Assembly (NCBI GenBank): GCA_013398955.1
Contig: VWPU01009583.1
Coordinates: 124,001 to 188,000, forward strand
Direction: 5' to 3'
Length of the DNA stretch: 64,000 nucleotides
Source: Callaeas wilsoni
Taxonomy: Eukaryota > Chordata > Aves > Passeriformes > Callaeidae
Shown: positions 52,420-64,000 of the stretch, one piece after another
How positions within the stretch are numbered: the stretch's first letter is position 1
How the letters are laid out: every line of letters begins with the position of its first letter
Notes under the pieces: model-generated
The model's input: the letters and a program-made list of their open reading frames with translations, nothing else
What the model was told of the DNA's origin: nothing
Databases searched by the model: none
Made by a program: the position numbers and the translations under genes

Positions 52420-52700
52420 CTGACAAATCCTTTTAAAGTCATTTAATTGGTGCACTTTCATGTGCTTTTATCACTCTGACCAGATACAAGTGGATTTTTT
52501 TTTATTACTTGAAAGCAGTTGGTGACAGGTATTTATTGCTGCAATCATCCACTCTTAACATTTAGACTGTAAAAATTGACCCTAGCATGTCAACCATTAA
52601 GCACCAATAATTATGTCTGAAGTTATGAAAGTGAAGTGTGACAGCCATTTCATACCTAGTGCTTTAACAGGTCTTATAACCTTCTGAATTACTTTTATTC
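52420..52700. promoter_or_regulatory. Candidate conserved non-coding element (texture only)
   Basis: A repeat-free stretch with motif-dense sequence, including a TTTAATTGG homeodomain-like site, TGACAGGT (TGIF/MEIS-like), TTGCTGCAATCATC and CCAATAATTATG. It is annotated only because its texture differs from the low-complexity flanks. There is no direct evidence of function. Confidence 0.12.
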
Positions 52701-53419
52701 TTTATTTGCCATGCTCCAGTCAAAAATATGAGTGGTTTTAGGGAGAAGTGTAAAGTTTGTGCATGATCAAAGAGTGAAATTTTGTAACACAGTCATTGTG
52801 AAAGAGTATTATCATGCATCAGGTGGGTGTTAAGCTGCCAATTCACAAAAAAAAAGATAATTTCATCTGTAAATATACCTATAACCAGGATTTTTTTTTA
52901 ACTAGATACAGTGACAATGCAGAACAAGGTCTTTGGTATCACTACTGAGCAAGAATTTACAAACTATGTATGAATTCCAAAGGTGATACACTAATAGAAA
53001 TATTTTTGTGAATTGTAGGAATCTATTAACCACGTGATTTTGATCACAAGAGCAATTATAAATACCTCACATAACTTTTCTGTTATATAAGCCATACATC
53101 TCAAGCACAGTTTACACAGGCTTTTAGAGCCAGTTTATTCATTAAGCTGTAAAATCTCTTTAGAACTGCTTCTAACTTGTCAATACTTGTTCACGTTCTA
53201 CTGGTACCTCTCCTGTGGTACATATTTCTTTTTTCTTTTGTTTTTTTTGCCACTGGGCACTAGAAAGAAAGAGGGAGATAGTGCCTCAGTCATTCATTTG
53301 CTACATTGGCTTGCGCCTGGCAATGAACCACTCCTTCAGGTAAAGTTCCTAGCAGATCCCTCCCAAGAACTGCAGCAAGATGTCCACCTGCAGCAGCTCT
53401 ACAGGCCAGGCAAATATTA

Positions 53420-53660
53420 ACAGCTGTTATACAGCATGCAGCTGTGTCATTAAACTGCCTTTCCCAAGTTAAAGGGTTTAAAACTCATCAGTATAGAAAA
53501 ATGAAAATAATTCAAGTGTTAACAATGTGCTGCAAATCATTATGCAAAACCCAGACACACTTTCAGCTTGTTTGATTTTAAATTGTTTTGGACTAATACA
53601 GTTTATTTAGAATGACTGACTCATCATGAGAGTTTTGCTAAGCATTTGAAATTGACATTC
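53420..53660. promoter_or_regulatory. Candidate conserved non-coding element (texture only)
   Basis: It contains two CAGCTG E-boxes (near 53422 and 53440), an ATCATTATGCAAA octamer-like site near 53538 and TGACTGACTCATCATGA (AP-1-like) near 53615. It is free of simple repeats. The call rests on motif density alone. Confidence 0.12.
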
Positions 53661-54742
53661 TTTTTAATGGATGAAATTATTTTCATAACTTGACATGTCC
53701 TGTAAAGTTCTGTACTGACCTAGTTATATATCTACATCTTGTTGGAATTGCAAAATTTTGATGGAACAGAATGACAGCAATATTATACATGTGTAAAGTG
53801 ATATTTGGATTGCCTGTTTATGTGTATGGCACCTCAACATCTATCTGAAAGTCTTAAGAGACTAATTCTGTTAGCAGAAAAAAACATTCACAGTGCTTCA
53901 GCAACAAGGAACTGATGTCTGAAAAACAGCTGGTCAAAAATCTAGACATGATGTTCATAATTTAGAACTCGGGAGTAATAAAAAAAGATAAGCTTTTTTC
54001 TTACTAATTCTACAGGAAAATTCTTCAAACTGGAATGTCCTACATTTTACTAGAGAATCTGCCCCTTTAAATTAGGTAGGCATCATCCTCACAGAGTCAT
54101 ACATATTTGCCAGGAAATAAAATTGTCATATTACTAAATTAGTCTAGCCACTGATACCAGATATTATCCTCTGAAGACTATGCACAAAGCAGGAAAATTG
54201 CACTGCATTTATCTTTTCATCCACTGATATATTTTCTCATTTACTCAGAAGACCATTTTCTGAAGGTCAAAGTCTCTGTACTACTTAAATGTCATTTAAC
54301 TATTAGTGCAGGTTCCAAAACAAGTTTAAGTATTCCATAGAAGAAAGCCAAATAAAGCCAGATAAAATCTGAGGTCTGAGAACTTATATTTTATATTTCT
54401 AATAGAAAAAATAAGAATAAATATTTTGACAAAATCTTCCTGGCAATGATTTTGAGGTTTAATCAGACACGGAGAAAACAAAAATAGAACCATTACAACT
54501 TTTGAAAGGTTGCAGTACCTTTATAAACAGCATTACGTTAAGAGGTGTCAATAGGCAAAGAGAAGTAGCACTGGGTATTGGCAAGGAGCAAGTGCTAAGA
54601 ACAAAGCCATTAAGATAAGGCTGGATTAATCAATTTGTCAAACCTTACTCAGAAAAGTTGAAAGAAGTTCATCACATTCAAGACTAATTGCAGGAATCAC
54701 AGGCACATGACAGTACTTCAAGCTGAAGTCAACCTGGTTGAC

Positions 54743-54789
54743 TATTAATATATATATTAATATAGATATGTATGTATATATGTATATAG
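54743..54789. repeat. AT-rich microsatellite
   Basis: Alternating TATA and TATG units with ATTAATAT blocks, partly palindromic. Confidence 0.8.
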
Positions 54790-55800
54790 TCTATTCGCTT
54801 AAGATTCTATAGCTATTCTCAATACTGAATGATACTCCCTAGACTACTGTATTGTTTGATTTCATAAAACAGATTTTTTTTTAAAAATACCATAAGTTGG
54901 TTCCTAAGGCAGGAGTTAACTTTTCTTTCAGAGCTTGACACAGTAGATACCTACTCAATGCTAGAATTGCTGCCTGATACAGCAACACTGAGAATATTGA
55001 AAAGACCTTTTTTCATTGCAATTCATGGGTGAGCACGCACTTTAGAAAGAGAAGAGCATATGGAATACTATTTAAAAGCTTTAGAGTATTTTTCAGTCTG
55101 TGCTGTCAAAGGTGCTCCATTTTGTGCAAAACACTTCAGTATTCATTAAAGCACAGCCCAATACCTACATCTCTCAGCTGAATATGATCTCTACCAGGCT
55201 ATAACTGTGCAAGGAAACAGTATGCTGGTATTTGAAGAAGTAACTACTTATTTTCTATTTTCATTTAACAGAAAAATTTTAGAAATCCTTTTCTATGTGG
55301 AAAATTGATTCACATAACTGGCATATACCTGGAAAACCACCTTCTCCAGTAAAACACTCATCAGTAAACTTCATAAAGCTCCGGTTTCTCACTAAGATAA
55401 TTCTGTACTTGTGGTCTCATTTCCTTTCTCTAAAAATCATTTTTCAGCAAATTATTGACATCAGGGGGTGCTCTGTTAAAAGCAGACTGGAAGCATCTGG
55501 ATGATATGTGTATATTTAACACTGTTTTCCATAAAACAGTACAAGACAGACACAGGGCTTAGTGAAACACACAAAAAACAGAAAATCAGAATAAATTCCA
55601 AGGGTTTCCACACAGAAAGGAGCATATTTTTTTCTTGAGAAAAGCCACTAAGACTTATATCTGGTATTCAACATTCTAATATCAAACATGAACAAGCATC
55701 TGACCTAACAATGGTCTTAGTTGGTCATTTTACACAGAAAGAAATGCTAAATTATTTTGATGGTTTTCAAGTACACTAATCATCCTCAAATACGTTGTCT

Positions 55801-55817
55801 TAAATAAATAAATAAAT
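55801..55817. repeat. TAAA simple repeat
   Basis: Four consecutive TAAA units. Confidence 0.75.
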
Positions 55818-57997
55818 CAGACTTAGAAAGGCCTTCAGGAAAATAATTCATGCATTCTGCCATCACTATCCTTTATTCCAGTCTCAGATCTTTCTGTAAG
55901 TTTTGCCTTGGAAGATTTGGGGATAAATTAATTACAAGTAAATTCCCTCCAGTCAAGCAGAAGTTTCTCACATGTAAATCATTCTCTTCTCACCGAAGGA
56001 GAGGCTGAGCTGCTCTAGGGCACCTGTCTCCCCCAGATGGGGATTGGTGGAGTCCTCATTTTGGGGTAGATGACAGACTTAGCAACCAAAGGAATGATTA
56101 AACAGGGCAGAGGCCCATCAACAGTTTATGGTCTAGCACTTTCACCTACATACCTTTGCAAATTGTCTGTTCCACAAAGAAAACAACCTCCATAAGCACA
56201 CTGATCCAGCAGCAATGCTCATTAAAGCAAGCACCAGCAACACAGCAAGATCCAGAGTACTCCTCTACCTCTAACCCATTCTAGTTTATTTCATTTACCT
56301 ATTTCCTTCAACTTCTGCATTTCACCAACACTTGTACCAAAAGCTGGGAATTTGCAATAGTCCACAGCTATCTATGGAAGAGACAAGCACACAGAGATTT
56401 TTATTTGGTTAAAAATCATCTTCAAATAATTTTATTTTTCTAAGGAACTCTTCTGTTCTAAATGGGTGTATTAGGTATACGAACATTGATTAATTTTGAC
56501 GTACTACCTCGATACTAAGTTCCAACAACAACATGAAAAGCTCCTACAAATAGTGCCAGCTTAACCTGGGGGAAATAATAAACCTAGAATTCTCTCTCTT
56601 TACTGTGTGGGGGTAGGAGAAGATTATTTGCAAAACATCTGTGAACTTCGGAGAAAGCTACACATTCCCACACTTTACTGTGGACTAGAGGTTGCTTAAG
56701 TTAGAGCACAGCATCCTGGGAAGACAGATATCCTCATCATAGGCTATCAGACCTGGAGATAAGTAATGTCTGCTCCGGGAAGGGGTTGAACCAATTGGTA
56801 CTTTTGGTAGGCACACTAGCAAGCATATTTGTTTTAAAGTATCTAATTTTTTTTTACTAGTCCTAATGTTCTTTGTCTTCATTCTAATGATTCTCACAAC
56901 TTTCACCTCATTTGATATTATGAGGCTCCTCAGAACTTTTACTGTAACATTCCTATACATAGTACTTCTTATATGGAGGATTTATATTTTACCCTATTAT
57001 TTCACAGAAGCTACATTGGAATTTTAATGTCAGCCAACGGGTTTGCTTTTGGTACAATATATACTTACACTCAAGTTTTGAAGTCAATTTTGCTCAACAA
57101 AATGAGTGGTGATGTGAAACGGGAGGAGAAAGTAGCACATGTAATTTTGTTTAAATTTCATTTAAATCCTGTTTAAATCCCTGAATTCTACTAACATTTA
57201 ATAGATGGGAAGTAGTGAAACTGAAATATTGAAGTAATGACAAAACTGAGAGGACATGAGAACAGAAAGAAATTAAGTTACATTAATTGAAAAAGTGAGG
57301 TGGGGGAAACACCCTCACTTTACCATAAAGAATTTGGATTATTTGAAAAGTTTGTTTTCAGGAGAGTTGTCTAACTCAAATGGGTGCATGGGGTCTAAAT
57401 TATCTGCATCTATATGCACTATACAGGAAAAGACTGAATAAGTGAATTGTAAAAAAGGGAATAGTCTGCCTTAAGGGCTATGCAAATGACTACAGGATGA
57501 AGAATTTGGTACAGTCTAATCAGTGTGGATTTCACTGCTGTAGTAAAAATGAGCAAGATAAAAAGAAAGACAATGTTGTAGCCTGTACTAATCATAGAAA
57601 TCTAAAGGCTATGAATAAATAATAAAGGGGAAAATGAGAAATGAAATACAGAAGAAAGACATTAATGGTGAAATGAAAAGTGTATCTCAGAATGAACAGG
57701 AGAATCTTTGTAACTGAAAATAGTATTAATGTAGCCATGTTGAGCATCTATATTATTTACAGCAGTTTAGACATCCTGACTGGTCTTGCCTTGAGGTTCC
57801 AGTGCAGAAGCGCATGAGCCAAGCTTTCCATCTAGGTTCTGAATAGCACACAGTGCATACAGGCTGCGTCCTGAACATTCCCTCCTACTGTGACATCCGA
57901 GAGAATGGAGAGTTTGGCCATTCTCATTCTTGAAGTGAAAAGCTTATAACAGGAGTGAAACAGTATAACAGCAACATAACAGCAACAGAAAAAGTAA

Positions 57998-58018
57998 ACA
58001 AAAAGAAAAAAAAAAAAA
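57998..58018. repeat. A-rich run
   Basis: An almost uninterrupted A tract following AACAAAAAG. There is no retroposon body beside it, so it is treated as a simple repeat. Confidence 0.7.
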
Positions 58019-61000
58019 CCAAAACCCCTAAACCACATCGATGTAAGGAATTAAATGATGCATTTACCTGTGACAGAGGAGGACTAGATTCAACAGGAAA
58101 TTCCTTTGTACAAAAGTCCTTTGTACTTATCTCAGCAGACCGCTGAAAAGGCAAGTGAGCAGGTTATAGAAAGCAGAAATTTCACTTCTGGAGTCACTGG
58201 GCCATTCAAAAGTGATTCAGTTTGCAACATGAAACTCTGCTGTGTGAGGTAATGATCTTAACTGTTCCTTTTTACAGTTGGAACGCATAGCATGAGACTC
58301 ATGGCTGGCAGGAAGCACCTACTTTCAAACATTCCCCCATAATCACACCCACAAACCCTGACAAGAAAACCGCAGGACATCACCCAGTAGAATTACACTT
58401 TCACATGGACGGACAGTGGAGTCTAGCTGCCCATAACTTGAGTTTTATTAATGCTTGCAGCATCACATTAAAGATTGACATTCTGCAATCAAGATCAATA
58501 TTGCTGGGTTGGGTTTTTTCCTGCCTACATCCAACAAGTTAGCATTTCTTTTTCTGTTTCTGTGCTATTCTTCTTTTTTAAAGCATAGTATCTGTAGAAA
58601 TTTCCATTTCACTCTTGCTTTTGGAAGATTGCTATCCCGGTACTCTGTTTTATGAAACAATTCCTGTTACAAAAATATATAACAACTTTCAGTCTTTTGT
58701 AGTGGAAATCATGCTATGTTTCAATTTAATGATGTTAGAAGGCATTTGTATTCAAACCATATAATTCTTCAGGTACTGCTCTCTTCTTTATGCCTTTATA
58801 AACAGTACTGTCTTTAATTTTCCCACACACTTGAGCAACAATTGCTTTAGTACTATCTCAATATCTCGAGTGGGGTTTTTTCAGCACTATTTATGGAATT
58901 AATTTTTAGAACTCTACCTAGAACTAAGTGTGCCAAATAAGCATGGAAGCAAATATCCATTGTAGCAGAACTCCAGATTCTTAAATTATTATGTTTGGCT
59001 AGTGTCAAAACAACAAGGCGATTTCTACTATTATTTAAAATCCAATTTTCATAATGTCCTCAGGGGTTTTTTATCATTCTATAACATATTTGGTCTGCTC
59101 TACAGCAGTCTAGTGAATAAAATTTTAGACAACAATTTTATTTTCATGACCACTGGTATTTTCCTCAAAAACTACTGTACATAGTTTACATTCCCATTTC
59201 AATTCCATGAGTATTTTGAACTCTGTGCAAATTTCTGTTTATTTTCCCTTCCAAGTTTATTAATGGCACTCCTTCCCCCTGAACTCTGTTAGGCTTACTT
59301 TAAAGGATTTCTTATTTCATGTAGACATTTCTGCCACTCAAACTATCTGTAGTAATACACAGATTCCGCTAATTCCTGCTTTGTCTCACCTGCAGATTGT
59401 CTCATTCTTTTCCTAGATTACAGCTAATTTCAAACTAAAAATGCCTTTTTATGTTATTTCATTTCCAACTTCATTAGAAAATCTTCAGTGAGAAAATGAT
59501 AGTGAGAAGGATACTTAAATATACATCAGTATAATGTGGCCATGAGAACTGAAGAGAGTGTAAAAAAGATGGAAAACTGTCAAAACTGTCCACACTTCTA
59601 AAGATCTCTGTGTGAAAAAGACTTAGCCTATGTGTTTATAAGGGAGAGTGGGAGCTAGCTGAACAGAAAATTATCTGTGGTGTGGCAAGCAAAACCATGA
59701 ATGACAGAGAGAAATCTAGAGTCAGGAAATCATTTAAAAAATAAAAATCCAGTATTCGTTGTAATAGAATAGAAGAGCTGAAAATATCCTTTAATGCTTT
59801 CAAAGCATAATAATGCTGCACTGCAGACTCATTTCGTATCAATAATGAAGTCTGAGTTGCCAAAGAAACAAGCATTTGTTACATAGAGAGAATATAGCAG
59901 AGAAAGCCACTTGCTGAATAAACTAGGAATTTGCCATGAATCTACAACATAAAAAAGAAGATAACAAACATGCTCTACATATTCATGAAATAGTATCTCT
60001 AGGACTACCCCAAGATAATACATGAGGTAAATCTGAAAATTCATCCCAGAAACTGTTTATGAAGAAGTAATAGCAGCCTTGTAGAGTCTTTAGACTTCAA
60101 AAGTAGCAGAAAAAAGAGCTAAATCTAATATTTGCGAAGAAGTTTTTCCAGGCTATTAATAAGACATTAGCTCCAATGAAGAATTTGAAAACATCAATGA
60201 GCATTACATTCTGCTTGTTCCCTTGTTAAAGAACATGAATATGTAATACAGAAATTGAAGGATACTTAAGATTAGCAACTTTAATGGTTGAATCAGACAA
60301 TTTGACATCTTAGGGTTTCAGAATAATTTATAAACATGAATTTAGCCATGCAACACCCTTCTGAATTAACTGCTATTAGTATTTACTATTATGAATGGAA
60401 GATGCATGGAAGGCACCTGACATTCCCAAAACTCAGTAGTCAGACAGCATAATTAGTAAGATACAATAGTTCTCCAAATAAACAGGGACCATTAAAATTC
60501 CCTTTTTGCTAACATAATCATCTTGATATGCTAAATGAAATAAACCATTCAGTAAGTCAATATAGTCACAAGCAAGAGATTCAGATTAAAAATACCAAGT
60601 GAGCAAAGTATTTATGAGGATTGAAGAGAAACCTCTTCAGACAGCAGTCAGTGCAAGACCATATGACAAAACCAAATTTAAGTAAACCAAAATGTAAAAT
60701 TAATTGAGGAGTTATTGAGATTCTCACCTGTAAAAAGGGAAAGCAGATGGAGGACAAGTAAGAAACTCTATTAAAACTCTAAGAATACATCCTTTCTTGT
60801 TTTCTCACCTGCATGCTATTTTCCCACACATTTCATCCTCCCCACCATTAGCCTGTGCCAAAACCTGGTAAATCAGACAGCGAAACTGATCCAGGTTTTT
60901 TTTAGTAAAACATAGAACTTCACATGATCCAAACATAAAAGAACAGGGGTGGGAGCTGACATGGTTGCACTTCACTTGGACCAACTCTTTTACCCAGCTC

Positions 61001-62673
61001 ACTGTCCGAGCTCACCAGTAATCTCACCTGGACAACACATGCAGAAGTGAGAAATACGATCAGACAGAACCACATCAAGTATCTCACCATGGCCTCTCAC
61101 CTATCCCTCATCTCCCACCCTCAAAGCCTACTGGTTCTCGGTTAGATTCATTAAGGAAAACTAAAACCACAATCAACTCTGTTTGGGCAGTTCTGGCAGA
61201 ACAAAGAAACCTGAATTGGCCACATCTTCATCCTTGGGCCAAACCCTGAAGTGCATCCATGCCAGTTTGAGGTGACTGATAGCAACACCCCCAACCCTGA
61301 GTGGGGCATATAAACGATGCAAGTGTATGAGCGGGTACAGCTATGCTGCTCTGATTGACCTGCCTACACTAACTCTGAAGCCAATTAGGAGGAAACGCTT
61401 ATGGCTGTTCATTTTACATCTTACCTTGCTGTGAGATTTGGGTTCTTTATGTCTGTATCTGAACAGTAAAGAAGTAAGAAATTCTTTTGTAATGTATATC
61501 ACACATCAGTCGTCGTTGAGCATCCTAAAATCCCTTTTCCACCCTCCCATCCCCTGCTTAGAAAATGCCTTTAGGCTAGTAAACAGGATGAATTCACACA
61601 TGGGGGAAAAAACTGATAGGAGCTTTTCAGACAGAGACGCTTGCTTAAGACTAACTGTGTAAGACCTGTACAAGGCTGCGGAAATTAAAAAAGCTGATAT
61701 CTACATCCAATCATCACCTAAAAAGTTCATCTTACAGATTGCTTAACTGGACTCTGGGGTCAAGCTAGTTTTAGAAAGTATCACAGAGATGGAACTACAA
61801 ACCTATTTCCATTTGTTAGCACAACTGTAAGCATGATCCACTGTGTTATATGGCAGAACATATTGATCAGCAAAATCAGATAATTTTGGCTACTTCATAA
61901 AATTGATACAAAATAATACTGCTATCTACACACATTGCTCTGCAATAAATACAGCTTCTCTTAGGAACAGAACTTCTGAAACAGACAATCTAAAACTAAA
62001 TCATAGACAAATTTTGTCTGATCAATTTTTTTATTTCAAATAGTTACAGCAGTCACAGAGAAGTTATTGGCAATAACGTCCAGAAATTATTACACAAAGG
62101 CAGTGATTTAAAGAGTGGATCTTTCAGATGTGCTTTTCTTATGAACATAATATTCTCTATAGCTGAACAAACTCTAAACTGTAGGCTTGGTGAGGGGAAA
62201 AAGGAGAAAGGTCAGGAACCATAACATGGAAAATTGTAATTGTGCACAAAATGTATAAGAAAGTTTTTAGGATGGCTACATGTACTGTACCTGTAATAGT
62301 TGAATTGAGTCAACACCTTACTGAGGAAGAGAAAAATTATTTTCTCACACAACATGGTCATAGAAATATGTCACAAATCAGAGACACAAAGCCAAACTTA
62401 CTGCTCCATCACAGAGGAAGTGCCTTTACTTCTAGACTTGCACCAGCTGTGGTCTGTAGCAATATCCCATAAGGTAAAGGTCCTTGAAAACGTACAAAAA
62501 GTAAGCACTTGAAAAACTTTCTTCAGCCTTTGCGAGTCAATTCAGAAACCTCCTTCTAAAGGTGCTGAAATTGATTAGCACCTTCAGAAAGAAACCCAGC
62601 AATCCACCAGCTGCTCCCTCAACCAGTTAATTCTTTTACCTTGCTTTAAATATTGTCATAACTTTTAGACATA

Positions 62674-62985
62674 TCACAGAATATGCCAAGCTGGAAGGGT
62701 TCCACAAGGATCAAGGATCATCGATCCTGTGGCCCTGCACAGGACGTCTCGAAGAATTACACCGTGCACCTGAGAGCATTGTCCAGACACTTCTTTGACT
62801 CTGTCAGGCTTGGTGCTGTGACCACTTCCCTGGGCAGCCTGTTCCAGTGCCCAACCACCCTCTATGTGAAGAAACTTTTTCTAATTTCCAACTTAAACCT
62901 CCCCTGACACAGCTTCAGGCAATTCCCTCAGGTTCTGTCACTGGTCACCACAGAGAAGAGATCAGTGTCTGCCCCTCCTCTTCAG
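62674..62985 (-). mobile_element. CR1 LINE 3' fragment (about 310 bp), minus strand
   Basis: On the plus strand, TCACAGAATATGCCAAGCTG and GAAGGGTTCCACAAGGATC form the reverse complement of a CR1 3' end. They are followed by GGCCCTGCACAGGAC, CCTGAGAGCATTGTCCA, GTGACCACTTCCCTGGGCAG, CCTGTTCCAGTGCCCAACCA, AACCTCCCCTGACACAGCTTC and CACAGAGAAGAGATCAGTG, which tracks the family closely. This 3' end differs from those at 7935, 42150 and 49171, so it belongs to another, probably younger, CR1 lineage. A small AAGGATC-type repetition at 62707-62718 looks like local slippage. The plus-strand frame 62683-62907 is an antisense shadow. Confidence 0.94.
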
Positions 62986-64000
62986 TGCAGACAGATGCAT
63001 AATCAGCTCTAATTTAATTTATTTCACTATCTCATGCACGTATATAATCTGTAATTTAAATCAATAAACATTTATTAAGCAGATTGTCTATGGAGTCACA
63101 GATGCTCTTGCTGCAGTTCATTACGCCGGCTCCTGTTCCAGAGTGCCCAGCGAGGCCTGGAAGGATAAGGTACTGCAAAGTGATAAATGTCTAATGCCTC
63201 CAGCTCTTCAAGGAGGAAAGCAAAAAGTATTGCAGTGCTCAAAAGCTCAGTTTAGCAGTATTAGTAAGCAGTGGGACTGGAACTCCAAACTGAAGTGCTG
63301 TCATATCTAATATTAGTTGAAAAAGAATCTAGAACAATCAATACAGCACTGCAAGACCAAAATTACTTCACAAGAAGAATCTACAAAACCTTGAGATGTT
63401 GTTCTGAAACTGTAAATGGACTGCTACATTGCTAGTCAGTGACAGGACTGGCAACATAGAAATATCATATGCAAACTTCAGATGTATCAGAGTAGCTCAT
63501 CATATACATATACCACATTAAAAATTAACATTAAACCTAGTGACTTCTTTAAGATGACTGCTTTTACACATACAAAGGAAATGAGTATTACACTCACACT
63601 AAATAGAGTATTTAAATTTCCTGTAATGAATAAAAGCAGACAGGAGAGCAATAGAAACAAGCCCAGCAGATGTAGAAGAAAAAAAAATGTAATTATGTTC
63701 AAGTCCACTATTTAAATAGTAGCTGACAATCATATTAATTGAGAATATCAGAAAAAACTATTAGCTTTCACTGCATAGGAATATGAGTTTCTGTGAAAGC
63801 ACCTAGGGACAGTTCAAAATAACTGCATTTAATTAAATAATAAAAAAGAAAATTCCTTCAGGGCAGCAGTTATCTCTTGAGGCCAAAACACACACATTTG
63901 GCTCATTGCTCTTTGACAAAAAGTGCATGTTCTGGGTGTTCCAGGCCATATATTCTCTCAGGAAAAGATGAACAAGCTTTGCCTATAATGATGCAATTAA
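62986..64000. other. AT-rich non-coding DNA
   Basis: No gene is recognised. A short GC-richer segment near 63100-63180 has an acceptor-like CTTGCTGCAG and a donor-like AAGGTACTG, but nothing else supports an exon. The two small frames at 63482-63715 are on opposite strands of the same AT-rich DNA. Confidence 0.55.

Larger units (their letters stand above)
49903..62673. other. Long AT-rich non-coding block with simple repeats
   Basis: Nearly 12.8 kb without a recognisable gene or confident transposon. It contains an AT-rich microsatellite (54743-54789), a TAAA repeat (55801-55817), an A-rich run at 57998-58018 and two candidate conserved stretches (52420-52700 and 53420-53660). Open frames at 50406-50732 minus (108 codons), 51545-51811 plus and 51789-52145 plus (118 codons) have no recognised motif. 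The patch 60800-61400 is slightly GC-richer, with no identifiable content. Confidence 0.55.

Noticed and set aside
62683..62907. 74-codon plus-strand frame as a gene
   Set aside because: It is the antisense strand of the CR1 element at 62674-62985.
63110..63172. Exon-like segment between CTTGCTGCAG and AAG|GTACTG
   Set aside because: It is only about 50 bp with a weak donor and an unfamiliar translation, so it cannot be told apart from chance.
1..64000. tRNA, rRNA, snRNA or CRISPR features
   Set aside because: Looked for by eye on both strands. No cloverleaf with A/B boxes, U6-like sequence, rRNA segment or regularly spaced direct repeats was recognised. A tRNAscan-SE or Infernal run would be decisive.

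Overview
The window looks like vertebrate, specifically avian, nuclear DNA. It is AT-rich and non-coding. Its recognisable content is CR1 LINE fragments and solo endogenous-retrovirus LTRs of the kinds common in neoavian birds, especially passerines. The avian assignment comes from recalled family consensus patterns, not from a database search. No complete protein-coding gene, rRNA, tRNA, CRISPR array or operon-like structure is visible. The open reading frames are all about 120 codons or shorter, lack recognisable domains, and either overlap repeats or fit chance expectation in AT-rich DNA. The window is best read as part of a gene desert or a very long intron.

Layout: 1-7.9 kb is AT-rich DNA with one exon-like stretch near 2.3 kb. 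A minus-strand CR1 lies at 7.9-8.4 kb. A small CpG-enriched patch with a good minus-strand splice donor is at about 13.9-14.06 kb. At 15.16-15.77 kb one LTR family is present head-to-head, forming a long imperfect hairpin. A plus-strand, internally deleted CR1 is at 18.4-18.6 kb. A complete solo LTR with a perfect 5-bp target-site duplication is at 20.76-21.33 kb. A possible CR1 end is at 25.6-25.7 kb, and a short stretch resembling the end of a phosphodiesterase barrel is on the minus strand at 27.2 kb.

At 30.2-31.4 kb a 567-bp segment appears twice, apparently without differences, on either side of the window's only N. This is probably an assembly artefact. Further right are a decayed LTR (34.0-34.4 kb), a probable solo LTR (38.6-39.3 kb), the best-preserved plus-strand CR1 (42.15-42.73 kb, with a readable ORF2 tail), a long minus-strand CR1 (49.2-49.9 kb) and a short minus-strand CR1 (62.7-63.0 kb). 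The gaps between them hold microsatellites and a few stretches that look like conserved non-coding elements by texture only.

No undescribed multi-gene system was found. The observations most worth checking are the N-flanked duplication, the head-to-head LTR and the clean solo LTR.
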